Translations under genes and position numbers: made by a program
DNA from: Psychrosphaera algicola
Lineage (GTDB): Bacteria > Pseudomonadota > Gammaproteobacteria > Enterobacterales > Alteromonadaceae
DNA: 64,000 bases
Direction of reading: 5' to 3'
NCBI RefSeq assembly: GCF_028401425.1
Contig: NZ_JAQOMS010000002.1
Location: 868,001-932,000, forward strand
In this document: one piece after another, positions 30,329 through 41,541 of the stretch
Numbering within the stretch: position 1 is the first letter of the stretch
How the letters are laid out: each line of letters begins with the position of its first letter
The notes under the pieces: model-generated
Database searches by the model: none
What the model saw: only the letters and a program-made list of their open reading frames with translations
Told to the model about the DNA's origin: nothing

Positions 30329-30384
30329 TTTGTTAATTTGTTAATTTGTTAATTTGTTAATTTGTTAATTTGTTAATTTGTTAA
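30321..30384 (+). repeat. Eight tandem copies of TTTGTTAA
   Basis: Eight perfect 8-bp units in a row. The first unit holds the astB stop codon at 30326-30328, and each further unit also carries TAA. Copy-number change cannot alter the astB protein beyond its end. It lies directly before the terminator at 30405. Confidence 0.95.
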
Positions 30385-30404
30385 AACAATAAAGTCACAA
30401 ACAA

Positions 30405-30432
30405 AAAAATCCCTGCAACTGCAGGGATTTTT
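30405..30432. terminator. Terminator between astB and the large lipoprotein gene
   Basis: AAATCCCTGC / GCAGGGATTT with a 4-base loop (AACT), A and T tracts on both sides. It can serve both convergent genes. Confidence 0.88.
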
Positions 30433-30456
30433 ATTTGTAAAAACGTTGTCCAACTT

Positions 30457-33400
30457 TTAATTGACCGTGGAGCAAACTCCATCACTACCAAACAAATTAG
30501 GTGTCGGAGGTGAATCCTCGTTTGTCACATCGCCAGATGAATAAGGTAATACAAGCGGAACGGCTTGCATATATTCGGTCCCACCCACTTTCGCTTTGAC
30601 GACCAAATTAATCTTAACCCAAGCACCATAGCTTTCTGCGTAGCGGATGTTGACGGTCGTTGCACCGTTTTCATCAGTAATTAGATCCCTAAAACGGTAA
30701 CAACATTACTATAGGCTCAAGAGTACCATTTTGATTTCTATCTTCTGTAATACCATTGGTGTCAGAAATACCGTCGTGATTAAAATCATGTTCAACAACA
30801 TCTAAATTTCCATCGCCGTCGATATCTTCAAAAAGTCCAACTTCAATTCCTTCAATTTTTTCATTTCCATCGAGATCTCGTCCAGCAATACCATCATAAT
30901 AGTCTGGGTAGGTGTCTAGATAACCATCGCCATCTTTGTCTTCCGCTCCATCCGGCACACCATCGCCATCTAAATCAAGAATACCGTCCAATTTGCCATC
31001 ACCATCGACATCTTCATTAACTCGATCAAAACGACCATCACCGTGATTACCGCCATTATTTACGTGAGCAATAGCATCTGCCAATGTTGCAGTAGTCGCT
31101 TCGTTAATATCGATATCATAATCCTGATGGCCTGCATCGCCTGTCACTCGTTTAGTATCTAGATCTTCAGTTAAATCCAACAATCCGTCGTTGTCTCGAT
31201 CTTCACCGTCATCAAGTTTACCGTTACAGTTTACATCTTCGCCTGTATCTAAATTACCATCGTTGTTCAAATCGATATTACGGGCATCATCTAATGAACA
31301 TACCCCTGCAACATATTCGTAAAATAAATCATGGTTATTATCGCCATCAATATCTTCATCGACGTCAATGTTAAGGTCTCCATCAAGATCTTCGGCAATA
31401 TCCAACACTCGGTCACCATCAACATCTTCGTTAAATGTATCTAAACGACCATCACCGTCTATATCTTCTTTATACAGATCAAATTTGCCATCACCATCAA
31501 TGTCTTCAATCTGATCTAAATAGCCATCTCGGTCAATATCTTCATTTGGACACTCTCCAGCAGCAAACGGAACGTACTTATCAAACTCCCCTTCATCATT
31601 ATATGCAATTGCCCAAAAACCTTCGATATATGACTCCGGTACAGCCGATACCGATAGTTCGACCCCTTCTACAGGATTAGACTCAACATCAGTTACAATA
31701 ACCGAGAATGACTTTTGATATTCTATATCACTAGCTGAATCCAAAGTATTGCCAGCACCGACCGCAATAAACAACTCTCTATCAGCGACAGTGAGTTTAA
31801 CCTCATCGTGAACACAACTATCACTTTCTTCGCAGTGAAAAATATCATTTCTACGATTTTGGTCAGTAATATCATTCGGCTCAGTTAATACATTTAAGCA
31901 ATCCCCAGAATCTTTGGCAACATCCGTACATGCCGCGACCACCACGCCGTCCAGCGCAGAGATACCATTTGAGGTATATACCGTTGTTGCAAGTCCATTG
32001 CTGTCTGTAATATCAGACTGTCTTGATATCGAACCATTACTCACATCATAAAGCGTGAAGTTAACGATTTTATTTTTAACAAAGTTACCTAAGTCATCTA
32101 CAACAACAGCACTAACCGTCGATTTTTGACCATTTGGACCTAATGAGAATGGCGAAGCCTGAACTTGCAATAAGTGCGCGATTTCAGCCACAAACTCCAC
32201 ATTAAAACTCGCTGATAATCCGTCAGCTTTTGCCGTTATAATAGCAGGGCCGGCGTCAGTAGAAGTCATATTAACGCAAATTTGACCAGACGCATTTGTC
32301 GTATTAGATGCAGTTGTATCGTCTGCACAATCAACTGCGACTATATTACCGCGTGTTGAAGAAAACAAAACGTTGCCTACATTTGGCACATCATCTTTCT
32401 GCCAAGTTAGGGTTAATTGCCCACCACTAAGAGGAACTTCATTCGTACTGTTATTTGCAACATACGCGGCGCCATCAAATACTTTCAAATCTGAAATGAC
32501 AAAACTATCTGGCGATACCGACAATGCAAGCTGTCCTGACTCGCCAAGTGCCTCTGCCGTTAACGTATCCAAACCACTATTATCTGCCGTCAATCTAAAT
32601 GTCGCACTACCTGTAGAGTCAGTCGTGACATATTGGCTAACGGTTCCGTCCGCATTGTCTATTTGATTTAAAACGTTGCCGTCACTTTTAGTAAACGTAT
32701 TACCAGCTTGTGAACTAATTATAATGTTTCGTTGTGCTATGCCATTTCCGTCTGAGTCAAGCATAACTACCGTCATATCTACTGTGTCACCCGTAACGAT
32801 AGAGTTATTGCCAACAATTTTAATTGTCGTGCCTGATACTTCAATTGTGACGGAGGCACTTTTATCGCCAACAAAAGCTGAAGCACTGATGGTTCGAGAT
32901 TCTGGGTTATTTAATGTTTTTAATAATGCGGTTGCCACACCGTTCGCTGCCGTACTAGGCTCGGTTACCTTGGATAACCCCAGTATCCGAACTAAAGGAA
33001 ACTTGAATATCTTCCATCAAGTTGTTTTGACGATCTTTAACTAACGCTAATAATTCAATTACATCTGAACCAGAAGAAGCTAATTGCACACTACTAGCCA
33101 ACAACTCAATACTACCAATTTCTTTTACCGGCTCTTGATTACCGTCACCTAATGACTCAAAAGCAATAAGTGATGTCTTACCGTCATCAAAAGTCACTTG
33201 AATATAACCGGCTCCACTTACGTCTGTGGCGATTAAGTTGATAGACGCAAAACCATTGCTGTCTGTTAAATCTGAACCTAAATCATTACTTAACGTTGCC
33301 AATCGATTTGCATCACCAACAAGGCTAATTGTTACTAAGCTACGTGAAATAGGAGTGCCATCCGCTTGCGCCAGCTTTATTAAAATAGTCCCCGGCTGAG

Positions 33401-34682
33401 CAGATGAAATCGTTGTTATACTCGACACAGATACACCCGCATATAACTCATACGTTGTACTAGAAGGAATTAAAAAGACACCATAACTGATTTCATCACT
33501 ACCTGAATTAATTACACCTAGTGACGTAAAACCTAAATTAACTTTATTTACGGAGATATTGGATGCCGGTACATCTACGGTTATTGTTCCCGTCCCTGCT
33601 ACATTGGCACCAGTGAGTGTAATAGAGGCGACACCTTGATCGTTCGTCGTAATACTCGTACCTGACAATGAGGCAAAGTTATTATTAGTCGAAGTAAATG
33701 TGACGACCTCACCCGCAAGAGCAACACCATTATTAGTTAACGTTGCATTTACGATCAGGTTTTCGCCAGAGGACAAAGTGGAATCAACTTCGTTATTAGT
33801 ATTGACCATAGATACGATTAGACTGTAATTTGCCGCTTCACCTGAGTTACCTTGACCAATTGATTTAAAAGTAATTAGGGTTTCGACGCCATCATCGAAG
33901 ACAACTTTTAGATAACCAGCCCCGCTTAATTCTGTTGCATTAATTTTAAAGAATGCAAAACCGTTATCATCTGTTAAATCTTTTCCAAGATCGTTACTTA
34001 AAGTCGCAATTTTTTCTGCATCGTCCACTAATTGCAATTCAACTAAACTATTTGAAATTGCATTCCCATCTGCATCTGAGTATTTAATTAGTAACGTTGC
34101 AGCTTGAGTCGTAGATATTGTGTTTAAAGAAGAGCTTGTGATATTTGCATAATCGGCATAAACCGTCGTGGCAGGAACCAAATAAACGTCGTGGTTAAAC
34201 TCACCATTACGAACCGTTTCACGTCCTTCACTAGAAAAGTTAAGCGCAACATCTGCAACGTTTAGGGTTGAGTCATTTGCTGATACGGTAAGAACCCCTT
34301 CACCGGCTGTTACTAAACCAACAATTTCAATTTCGGCAATACCGTCACCGTCAGTAACTGCAGAGCTGCTCGACAAAGAAGCTAATAAACTGTTAGAGCT
34401 GCTGAAGTTAATTGTTTTTCCAGAAACAACTTCACCACTATTCGTTAGTGTCGCTCGAACAATGAGTGTCGAACCTTCAGTCAAATTTGAATTTGCAGTT
34501 TCAGATGAAGTGATTAATGTCGCCACTAACGTATAATCATCAGTCGTTGTTTCATCAGTGTCGTCTATAACATCGCCACCGCCTGAACAAGCAGCCCCAA
34601 CCAACGAAAATAATCCAATCAAAAATAATTTTGAAAGGCGCTTGAATAAGGTGGGTACCATGCAACTTCTCCCTAAAGTCAA
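30457..34682 (-). CDS. Large lipoprotein with Ig-like repeats and a calcium-loop (TSP3-like) region, two frameshifts
   Basis: Predicted outer-membrane lipoprotein of about 1,400 residues. The N-terminus ends in the lipobox LVGAACSGGG. It has several bacterial Ig-like domains (recurring GEVVSGKTINF, GVALAGEVVTF, LSNDLG.DLTD.NGFA), and residues of roughly 975-1300 hold many acidic loops of the DIDGDGKFD / DVDGDGKLDG type. Those resemble thrombospondin type 3 or dockerin calcium loops. Breaks lie near 32973 (one extra G) and 30690-30710, after which DLITDENGATTVNIRYAESYG leads to the end, SDGVCSTVN. A role in adhesion or surface structure is an inference; no catalytic domain is seen. Confidence 0.8.
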
Positions 34683-34867
34683 AAACTATACAGTTATGTG
34701 GTTTTCACACACGTTAGGTGTACGTTAATAAATATCAAATTATTTAACAAACCTTTTCTTCAAAAATTAGGTGTTATTTCCAGTAATGACAAGGTTTTAT
34801 GATGAATTCAACAGAAAAATAGGTATATACTTATGTTTATATAAAATAACGATAAGAACTAATAGTA

Positions 34868-36214
34868 ATGTCAACGAACTCTTCAAATCGAAAACTCGGG
34901 CTCACAGCTCGCATATTAATAGGTTTATTTGCCGGTATCGGTACTGGTCTTTTGTTAAAACTCATTTTTGGTGAACAGGGTGATTTAATTATCCCATTGG
35001 GCTTTACCTCTCTATCGATCAAATCGTTTTTTGTCGATGGATTATTCCATGTCGGTGGAAGTGTTTTTGTCTCAAGTTTAAAAATGATTGTCGTGCCTTT
35101 GGTTTTTGTTTCCTTGGTAGTGGGCACCTGTTCATTAAATGACGCCAGCAAATTGGCTAGATTAGGCGGCAAGTCTATTTCTATGTATCTACTAACAACG
35201 GCAATTGCCATTACGCTAGCAATATTGTTTGCGTTATTTGTCGGGCTAAAGCACTGGCGTAGATATTCCAACTAACCAAGTATTTGAAGCCAAACAAGCC
35301 CTAGGGTTTGCTCAAGTCCTGATCGACATGTTCCCAACCAACCCATTTAAATCAATGGCCGAAGGCAAGATGTTGCAGGTTATTGTTTTTGCGCTTTTAT
35401 TTGGTGTCGCTATGGCACTATCTGGAAAACCGGGTGAGCGACTCGCAAGTGTTTTTTCAGACTTAAACACCGTAATTATGCGACTCGTTGTTATCTTAAT
35501 GAACTTAGCACCGTACGGAGTGTTCTGTCTTTTAGCTAAGCTATTCACAACACTTGATGGTGGCACCATATTTAGCCTTATTAAATATTTTGCACTCGTT
35601 ATATTTGTTTTATTACTGCACGGGTTTGTGGTTTACGGTTCACTATTAAAACTGTTCACAGGCTTGAGCCCGGTTATCTTTTTCAAAAAATGCGCGATGC
35701 GGCGTTATTTGCATTTAGTACATCGAGTTCAGGTGCAACGTTGCCGGTAACAATGGAAACAGCCACCAAAAAGTTGGGTGTTAAAAATTCAATCGCTTCT
35801 TTCACCTTGCCAATGGGCGCCACATTAAACATGGATGGCACAGCAATTATGCAAGGTGTAGCAACCGTCTTTATTGCTCAAGTATTTGGAGTCGACTTGT
35901 CTATCTCTGATTACCTAATGGTCATTCTCACCGCAACACTAGCTTCAATCGGTACAGCTGCAGTGCCAGGTGTTGGCCTCATTATGCTAGCTATGGTTCT
36001 GCAACAAGTTAACTTGCCAGTTGAAGGCATAGCATTGATTATCGGTGTTGACCGTTTATTGGATATGACACGCACCGCTGTTAACGTTACGGGCGACTGT
36101 ATGGTGAGTTGTGTTGTCGCAAAATCAGAGAAAGAACTTGATGTTGATATGTTTAATGACGTTAACGCAGGCATTGATATGGAAAATGTCGACATCCATA
36201 ATTTGAAAAGTTAA
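34868..36214 (+). CDS. Dicarboxylate/amino acid:cation symporter, frameshifted
   Basis: DAACS (SLC1-type) transporter, about 448 residues, with eight helices and two hairpins expected. It begins with a polar stretch, then LTARILIGLFAGIGTGLLLKLIF. The signature SSSGATLPVTMETA is the HP1 serine-rich motif, MDGTAIMQG is the TM7 NMDGT motif, and DRLLDMTRTAVNVTGD is the TM8 substrate-binding motif. Breaks lie near 35245 and in the A run near 35685-35690, both restored in the next frame. The substrate (glutamate, aspartate or C4-dicarboxylate) cannot be told from these motifs alone. A terminator follows at 36291. Confidence 0.9.
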
Positions 36215-36290
36215 TAATTGAGATAAGTTTTACTTTATCTGTTCCTCCTGAAATTTGTTTACACTTTTGGATTGGGAAAATTTAACATTA

Positions 36291-36319
36291 AAAAAGGGCC
36301 ATTTGAATTGGCCCTTTTT
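36291..36319. terminator. Bidirectional terminator, symporter and DUF3192 gene
   Basis: AAAAAGGGCCA / TGGCCCTTTTT, 11-bp stem with a 7-base loop and T tracts both ways, between convergent genes. Confidence 0.9.
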
Positions 36320-36343
36320 ATATTTTAGATCGTAACTTTACTA

Positions 36344-36731
36344 CTACAGCTTGTGGTAGGCTTTTTGACCCCAAGAAGTCAACAATCCATCGACAAAAAT
36401 AAGTGGTGTGCATTCATCCTTTGTTGTCTCACCATCAGAGTGTTGGTGATTTGTCCGGTAGAATATAACCTGTACTTCTTTGCCTTCACTTTTAAACGCT
36501 TCGTTAAACTCAGGTGTTCCCATCAACTCACGTACATTGGAATAAGTCGCACCAACTTTTAGATCAGCAATTTTTTGTTTATTAATACGTTGCTCTTTTT
36601 CCAAGAGCTTGTTCGGTCTGAACTTCCTATCCAATCAGCTTCACGACCTTCATCGGTAGAAACGATAATGCAGCCAGTAAGAGAAAATGTTAGGGAATTG
36701 CGATAAGAGCCATTTTAAAAGTACGGTTCAT
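36344..36731 (-). CDS. DUF3192 lipoprotein, two frameshifts
   Basis: About 129 residues. The start at 36731 gives NRTFKMALIAI; reading on past the breaks near 36695 and 36630 gives a lipobox (SLTGC) and then EKEQRINKQKIADLKVGATY. The core SNVRELMGTPEFNEAF, FYRTNHQHSDGETTKDECTPLIFVDG is characteristic of DUF3192, a BamE/SmpA-like fold found in gammaproteobacteria. It is probably a small envelope lipoprotein. Function unknown. Confidence 0.82.
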
Positions 36732-36905
36732 GATAACCTCGTCGTTGTTGTAAATTATGTTATATAATATTTTGCAAAGAATAAGGCAAGTTGAGTTCCA
36801 ATGTTACTAACTTATTGTTTTAATTAGCAATAAATAACAAAGGCTTGATTTTCGCCCATTTTAAAGTCGTCAAATAAAACAAATTATAGTGAGAATAACT
36901 AAATA

Positions 36906-37187
36906 ATGAGTAGCTCCGAGATCGCCCGTATTTGTGCCAAGCTTGTAGCCGATGGTAAAGAGCCAACGGTCGCTTTAATAAAAGGGAAGCTGTCGACCAA
37001 AACAGCATTACCACTAATTATTGATGGCCTAAAGCGTTGGAAAAATAATCCAAACGCCTCACTAGAGCCAGAAACAACTGAACAGACACAGCAACAACCA
37101 GTAAGTTTGGACCAAAGAGTTAGCGACTTAGAAACATTGGTTGGGCAATTAACAAATGAAATTAGTGAACTGAAGAAACGGCTTTAA
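36906..37187 (+). CDS. Small KfrA-N-like HTH plus coiled-coil protein
   Basis: A 93-residue intact protein. The first 50 residues (IARICAKLVADGKEPTVALI, then KTALPLIIDGLKRWK) fit the helix-turn-helix pattern of KfrA N-terminal domains. After a Gln/Pro/Thr-rich linker, residues 68-93 form a coiled coil (LETLVGQLTNEISELKKRL). It may be a DNA-binding or nucleoid-associated factor, but this is an inference from pattern only. Its 3' end overlaps the convergent DUF4124 gene by 26 bases. Confidence 0.7.
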   Translation: MSSSEIARICAKLVADGKEPTVALIKGKLSTKTALPLIIDGLKRWKNNPNASLEPETTEQTQQQPVSLDQRVSDLETLVGQLTNEISELKKRL

Positions 37188-37749
37188 TTGTAGAAGAAGT
37201 TTTAAATTTAAGCTTATAAAGTTTTGTGCGATTGTCTAGATCGAGGATACTGGGAAGGTCTATACTGCCAAGTGTATTTCGAATAACACTTGGCATTAAA
37301 TGAGGTTTGACTTTAACGCTATTCGTTACAAAAAGTTCGACTTGGCGCATTGCCAATCGTCTTTGTTCCATTACATCTTTTTTGTCTAAAACTGTAGGTT
37401 GGCCTGCTTCATTAAGTACCCGAACATTTTTAAATGTTTCTAACACATTGAGGTTATGTTTGGCCTTTTGACAATATTCATTTGCTTTTTCATTTAATTC
37501 TTGCACAACATTGTCGTCAACTTGTTTTCGACCTAAAGTCGATAAGTTGTAATCGACTTTGCCACTTTTACCACCAACGACTCTATCGCCTTCAATTTCT
37601 AGCTCGACATAGTCATCTTGAGACGGGCGATATTCACTAAATGTAACGACACCATTCTTATCAACCCACTTGTAAACCTTTATTTTACTGGCGTTGGCTT
37701 GATTAGCAACGACCATCAAAATGGCGATTGCAATTAAATTCTTCATCAA
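37162..37749 (-). CDS. DUF4124 domain protein, exported
   Basis: 195 residues. A signal peptide (1-20, ending QANAS) is followed by a DUF4124 domain (KVYKWVDKNGVVTFSEYRPSQDDY), a short beta-rich periplasmic unit common in alteromonads and pseudomonads. The C-terminal half is helical and unassigned. Function unknown. Its 3' end overlaps the convergent gene at 36906-37187. Confidence 0.82.
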   Translation of the reverse strand: MMKNLIAIAILMVVANQANASKIKVYKWVDKNGVVTFSEYRPSQDDYVELEIEGDRVVGGKSGKVDYNLSTLGRKQVDDNVVQELNEKANEYCQKAKHNLNVLETFKNVRVLNEAGQPTVLDKKDVMEQRRLAMRQVELFVTNSVKVKPHLMPSVIRNTLGSIDLPSILDLDNRTKLYKLKFKTSSTIKAVSSVH

Positions 37750-37828
37750 GTCTCCCTTTTTTGTTTCTTTGCTCTATGGTATTTAACTGTTATATCCTGA
37801 TTTTAATAGAAAATAAAAAGAAAACTAC

Positions 37829-38606
37829 ATGAGCCTTCAAAAAAATCAAAATCAAAACACGAATCGTGGCATTTATTTACTGCCAAACTTATTAACAACC
37901 GCCGGACTTTTTCTGGTTTTTACGCCATTATTGCGTCGATAAACGGCGCATTTGAACCGGCAACCATCGCAATTTTTGTCGCCATGATATTCGATGGGCT
38001 TGACGGCCGAGTCGCTCGAATTACCAATACACAAAGTGCTTTTGGTGCTGAATATGATTCTATGGCCGACATTGTATCATTTGGTGTGGCACCTGCACTA
38101 CTTGCTTTTAGTTGGGCATTGTCTAGCTTAGGTAAATTGGGTTGGTTAGCAGCCTTTATCTATGTTGCCTGCGCAGCTCTTCGACTAGCACGTTTTAATG
38201 TACAAACTTCCACCGCAGATAAGCGCTATTTCAGGGACTTGCATCTCCGGCCGCCGCCGCTCTAGTTGCTGCAACCGTTTGGGCCGGGGTTGATTTTAAT
38301 ATTGATGGGCATGATTACAATATTGTAATGGCTATACTAATGGCGTTATCCGGTTTATTAATGGTAAGTAATTTTAGATACAGTTCGTTTAAAAGTATCG
38401 AATGGAAAGGTAAAGTTTCTTTTATCATGATCCTCGCTGTCGTTTTAATATTTGTTTTTGTTGCGGCTCAACCAGCTCAAGTATTACTCGCTGTATTTTT
38501 GGGATATGCATTGTCGGGGCCAATAACGACGTTTAAAGTCGAAAAAGAAATTAAATTGGAACACGTCATTGGTGACGATTCAGATGCAGATTTTGATGAT
38601 AAATGA
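37829..38606 (+). CDS. pssA: CDP-diacylglycerol-serine O-phosphatidyltransferase, two frameshifts
   Basis: Membrane enzyme that makes phosphatidylserine, the precursor of phosphatidylethanolamine. The CDP-alcohol phosphatidyltransferase motif is intact: DGLDGRVARITNTQSAFGAEYDSMAD. The start ATG at 37829 gives SLQKNQNQNTNRGIYLLPNLLTTAG. Breaks lie near 37907 (SGFYAIIASI restored) and near 38228 (FQGLASPAAAAL restored), both one base lost in a short run. It is the integral-membrane type II enzyme, as in Bacillus and many marine gammaproteobacteria, not the peripheral E. coli type. About 259 residues. Confidence 0.92.
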
Positions 38607-38743
38607 ACGGTATAAATACTTTGGTTCAAAAGTTTAAACACGAAAGTTTATTTTACTAATAATCAAAGAACGATTTTTAGAGCAACTCAAATAAGAGCGA
38701 CTCGTTTGTGGCAAAGCAAATAAAATAGATAAGGACTAAATAA

Positions 38744-39533
38744 ATGAAATGCGACGAAATTGATTACGAAATCATTGGTGAAAGCATGCAGATGGTTGAA
38801 GTAGAACTTGACCCGTCAGAGGCTGTTATCGCCGAAGCTGGCGCAATGAACTACATGGAAGATGACATTGAATTTGAAGCCCGTATGGGGGATGGTTCAA
38901 ACGTTGATCAGGGCTTTATGGGGAAATTATTTAGCGCCGGCAAACGAATGATCACTGGTGAGTCCCTCTTTATGACTCATTTCACTAACCGAGGAAATAG
39001 TAAACGTCGATTAACCTTTGCAGCACCTTACCCGGGGTCAATTATCGCTTTAGATTTAGCAACGCTCGGAAATGAAGTCATTTGTCAGAAGGATTCATTT
39101 TTGTGCGCCGCAATGGGAACAAAAGTTGATATTGCATTTAATAAAAAGCTTGGCAGTGGATTTTTGGTGGTGAAGGATTTATTCTTGAGAGGCTCGTAGG
39201 CGACGGAATGGCATTTGTTCATGCTGGCGGAACAGTTGTAGAGAAAAATTGAATGGCGAGACGTTAAGGCTCGATACGGGCTGTTTAGTGGCAATGGCTG
39301 GAGATATAGATTACGACATTCAAATGGTTAAAGGTTTTAGAAGTATGTTTTTTGGTGGCGAAGGATTATTTCTTACAACGATAAGCGGCCACGGTAGCGT
39401 ATGGATCCAAAGCTTACCATTCTCGAGATTGGCTGACCGCATAATCCAACATGCGCCATCGGTAGGTGGCAAACGTCAAGGTGAAGGTTCTGTTTTAGGT
39501 TCGATTGGTGGGTTAATAGACGGCGACAGATAA
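38744..39533 (+). CDS. AIM24 / TIGR00266 family protein, two frameshifts
   Basis: About 264 residues, cytoplasmic, no signal peptide. The family pattern is clear: ELDPSEAVIAEAGAMNYME, PYPGSIIALDL, FFGGEGLFLTTISGHGSVWIQSLPFSRLADRI. Two breaks in homopolymers near 39160 (T run; SGFFGGEGFILERL) and 39245 (A run; VVEKKLNGETLRL) are restored by one base each. The family is widespread with no settled biochemical role. Confidence 0.88.
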
Positions 39534-39620
39534 AACGTTTTATTGAATCTTTGTCGCGTCTTAATATATGTTGACGGTTTTAATGAAAGGCTAGGAGCTT
39601 CTGCTTCTGGCCTTTTTAAT

Positions 39621-40109
39621 TTACAAAGGTAATGTCGCCAGAGTTGGCAACAATAAATATAAACATAATCCAGCAAATAGACCTGCAACAACATCATCAA
39701 TCATGATCCCTAGTCCACCATGCACGTATTTGTCTAAATAAGATATTGGCCAAGGTTTAACAATATCAAAAAACCGAAACAAGACAAAACCCGCAAGCAC
39801 ATTTACGAAACTAAATGGCACAAAACACATCGTGATGAAGAAACCAGCAAACTCGTCCCAAACAATCGCTTTATGATCGTGGACACCAATATCTTCAGCG
39901 GCCTGTCCACATATTTTTGGACCAACCAAACAAACGAGTGCGGTAAAAATAAAAAACCAAATAGACGGGCTATAAACAAACATCAAATAAAACGGGATCG
40001 CTGCAATTGTGCCAAATGTTCCCGGCGCAAATGGCGCTAGACCACTACCAAAACCGGTAGCCAGTAAGTGCCATTTATTACATAGATTAAATTGCGCAGG
40101 TTTTGTCAT
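39621..40109 (-). CDS. pgpA: Phosphatidylglycerophosphatase A
   Basis: Inner-membrane phosphatase that turns phosphatidylglycerol phosphate into phosphatidylglycerol. 162 residues, intact. Seen: ATGFGSGLAPFAPGTFGT, VWDEFAGFFITM, and FRFFDIVKPWPISYLDKYVHGGLGIMIDD, all typical of PgpA. It follows thiL by 6 bases at the end of the nrdR-rib-nusB-thiL series, its usual place. Confidence 0.95.
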   Translation of the reverse strand: MTKPAQFNLCNKWHLLATGFGSGLAPFAPGTFGTIAAIPFYLMFVYSPSIWFFIFTALVCLVGPKICGQAAEDIGVHDHKAIVWDEFAGFFITMCFVPFSFVNVLAGFVLFRFFDIVKPWPISYLDKYVHGGLGIMIDDVVAGLFAGLCLYLLLPTLATLPL

Positions 40110-40115
40110 TGTGTG

Positions 40116-41086
40116 TTACTCATTGCCAAAATGTTGATAACCCGATGTTATAACGTCAGTATAACACTCGCCATTTTTCAGCATTTTTATGCCTTGCCCT
40201 GACTTTCTAATTTGACCAACTTTAGTAAATTTAATTCCCATTGCCGTCGCATTTTGTTCGATATAACCTTTCTTTTCTTCAGGCACGGTGAATATCAACT
40301 CGTAATCTTCTCCACCCGTCAACGCTAATCTTTCAGCTTCTAAACGGTCAACTGACGCTAAAACGTTTTCATCAATCGGCAATTTATCGATATACAATTC
40401 AGCACTCATATTCGACGCCGTTAAAATATGTTGAAGGTCCTGTAAAAAACCATCCGATACATCAATTGCTGAAGTTGCTGCGTGTCGTAAAACTTGACCT
40501 GCCGCTAAACGAGCAGATGGAAAATTAAATCGCTGTTCAATGTTTCTTAAATAAGGGTTATCGAGTTTAAAACCGTCAATTTTTGATTTAACAGCAAGTG
40601 CCGAAGCTCCCAATTGCCCAGTAACACAAATCCAATCACCTGCTTTCGCGCCACTGCGCTTCAACGCTTTTTCTTCCGTCACGAATCCTTTCAAACTAAT
40701 GGTAACAGAGAGTGGTCCGCGGGTCGTATCGCCGCCAATGATCTGCACATTATAGTAATCCGCAATTTCAAATAGGCCGTCGGAAAAACCTTGCAGCCAT
40801 TCTTCATTAATTTCAGGGATTGTTAAAGCAACTGATGCCCAAGCGGGTTCTGCGCCCATAGCAGCAAAATCGCTTAGATTTACTGCTAATGCGCGATGGC
40901 CAATTGAACGAGGAGATGAGTCTGGAAAAAATGTACATTTTCAACCATAGTATCTGTCGCCACAACCAATAATTGGTCCTGTGGTACTTTTGTCAAAGCC
41001 GCGTCGTCGCCAACACCTAAAATCACGTCCTTGCGCTTAGGCCCACGCCCAGCGAAATAGGTTTGAATTAATTCAAACTCTTTCAT
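40116..41086 (-). CDS. thiL: Thiamine-monophosphate kinase, one frameshift
   Basis: Phosphorylates thiamine monophosphate to the active diphosphate. Seen: GVGDDAALTKVP, VATDTMVENVHFF, IIGGDTTRGPLSVT, AIDVSDGFLQDLQHI, and LTGGEDYELIFTVP. One C is missing in the CCC before position 40920: the family predicts HFFPDSSPRSIGHRALAVNLSDFAAMGAEP. About 323 residues. It lies between nusB and pgpA. Confidence 0.93.
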
Positions 41087-41112
41087 ATTTTGCCTATAGA
41101 GGTAAAGTATTT

Positions 41113-41532
41113 TTACTGCAGTGGGATCCGCAAGTCTTTAACAGCTTTGTCTAACACACCATTCACAAATTTATGACTGTCATCTGCGCCGAACTTTTTC
41201 GCCAGCTCAATGCCTTCATTAATTGCAACTTTATACGGTACGTCGATGCGAAATTTTAATTCAAATGCAGTTAAACGCAAAATTGCACGTTCAATATGAT
41301 CTACATCGTCATAAGGTCGTTCAGTATACGGCGTTAACGCTGTATCGAGTTCTTTATAATGTCCTGCAACACCGCGTAGTAATTCTCTAAAAAATTCCAC
41401 GTCAATTTTACTTACATCATTATCTAACAACATTTGTTGTTCAATGTCGCTGATATGATTTTGGCTCATCTGCTAGGAATAAATTGCCTGTACTGCCAAT
41501 GCTCTTGCTTTTCTACGCGCTGCTGGTTTCAT
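41113..41532 (-). CDS. nusB: Transcription antitermination factor NusB, in-frame TAG at codon 20
   Basis: Binds boxA with NusE (S10) in rRNA antitermination. Starting at 41532 the protein reads MKPAARRKARALAVQAIYS, a stop, then QMSQNHISDIEQQM. Homologues have Trp at the stop position (YSWQ). The TAG at 41473-41475 lies in CCTAGC, where CCTGGC would give Trp, so it fits the CCWGG error pattern. Without it the protein is 139 residues, normal. The rest (ERAILRLTAFELKFR, VPYKVAINEGIELAKKFG, SHKFVNGVLDK) is intact. Confidence 0.9.
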
Positions 41533-41541
41533 CGTCAATAC

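Noticed and set aside
30321..30384. Phase-variable switch of astB
   Set aside because: Every 8-bp unit carries TAA and the stop is in the first unit, so changing the unit number cannot extend or shorten the protein.
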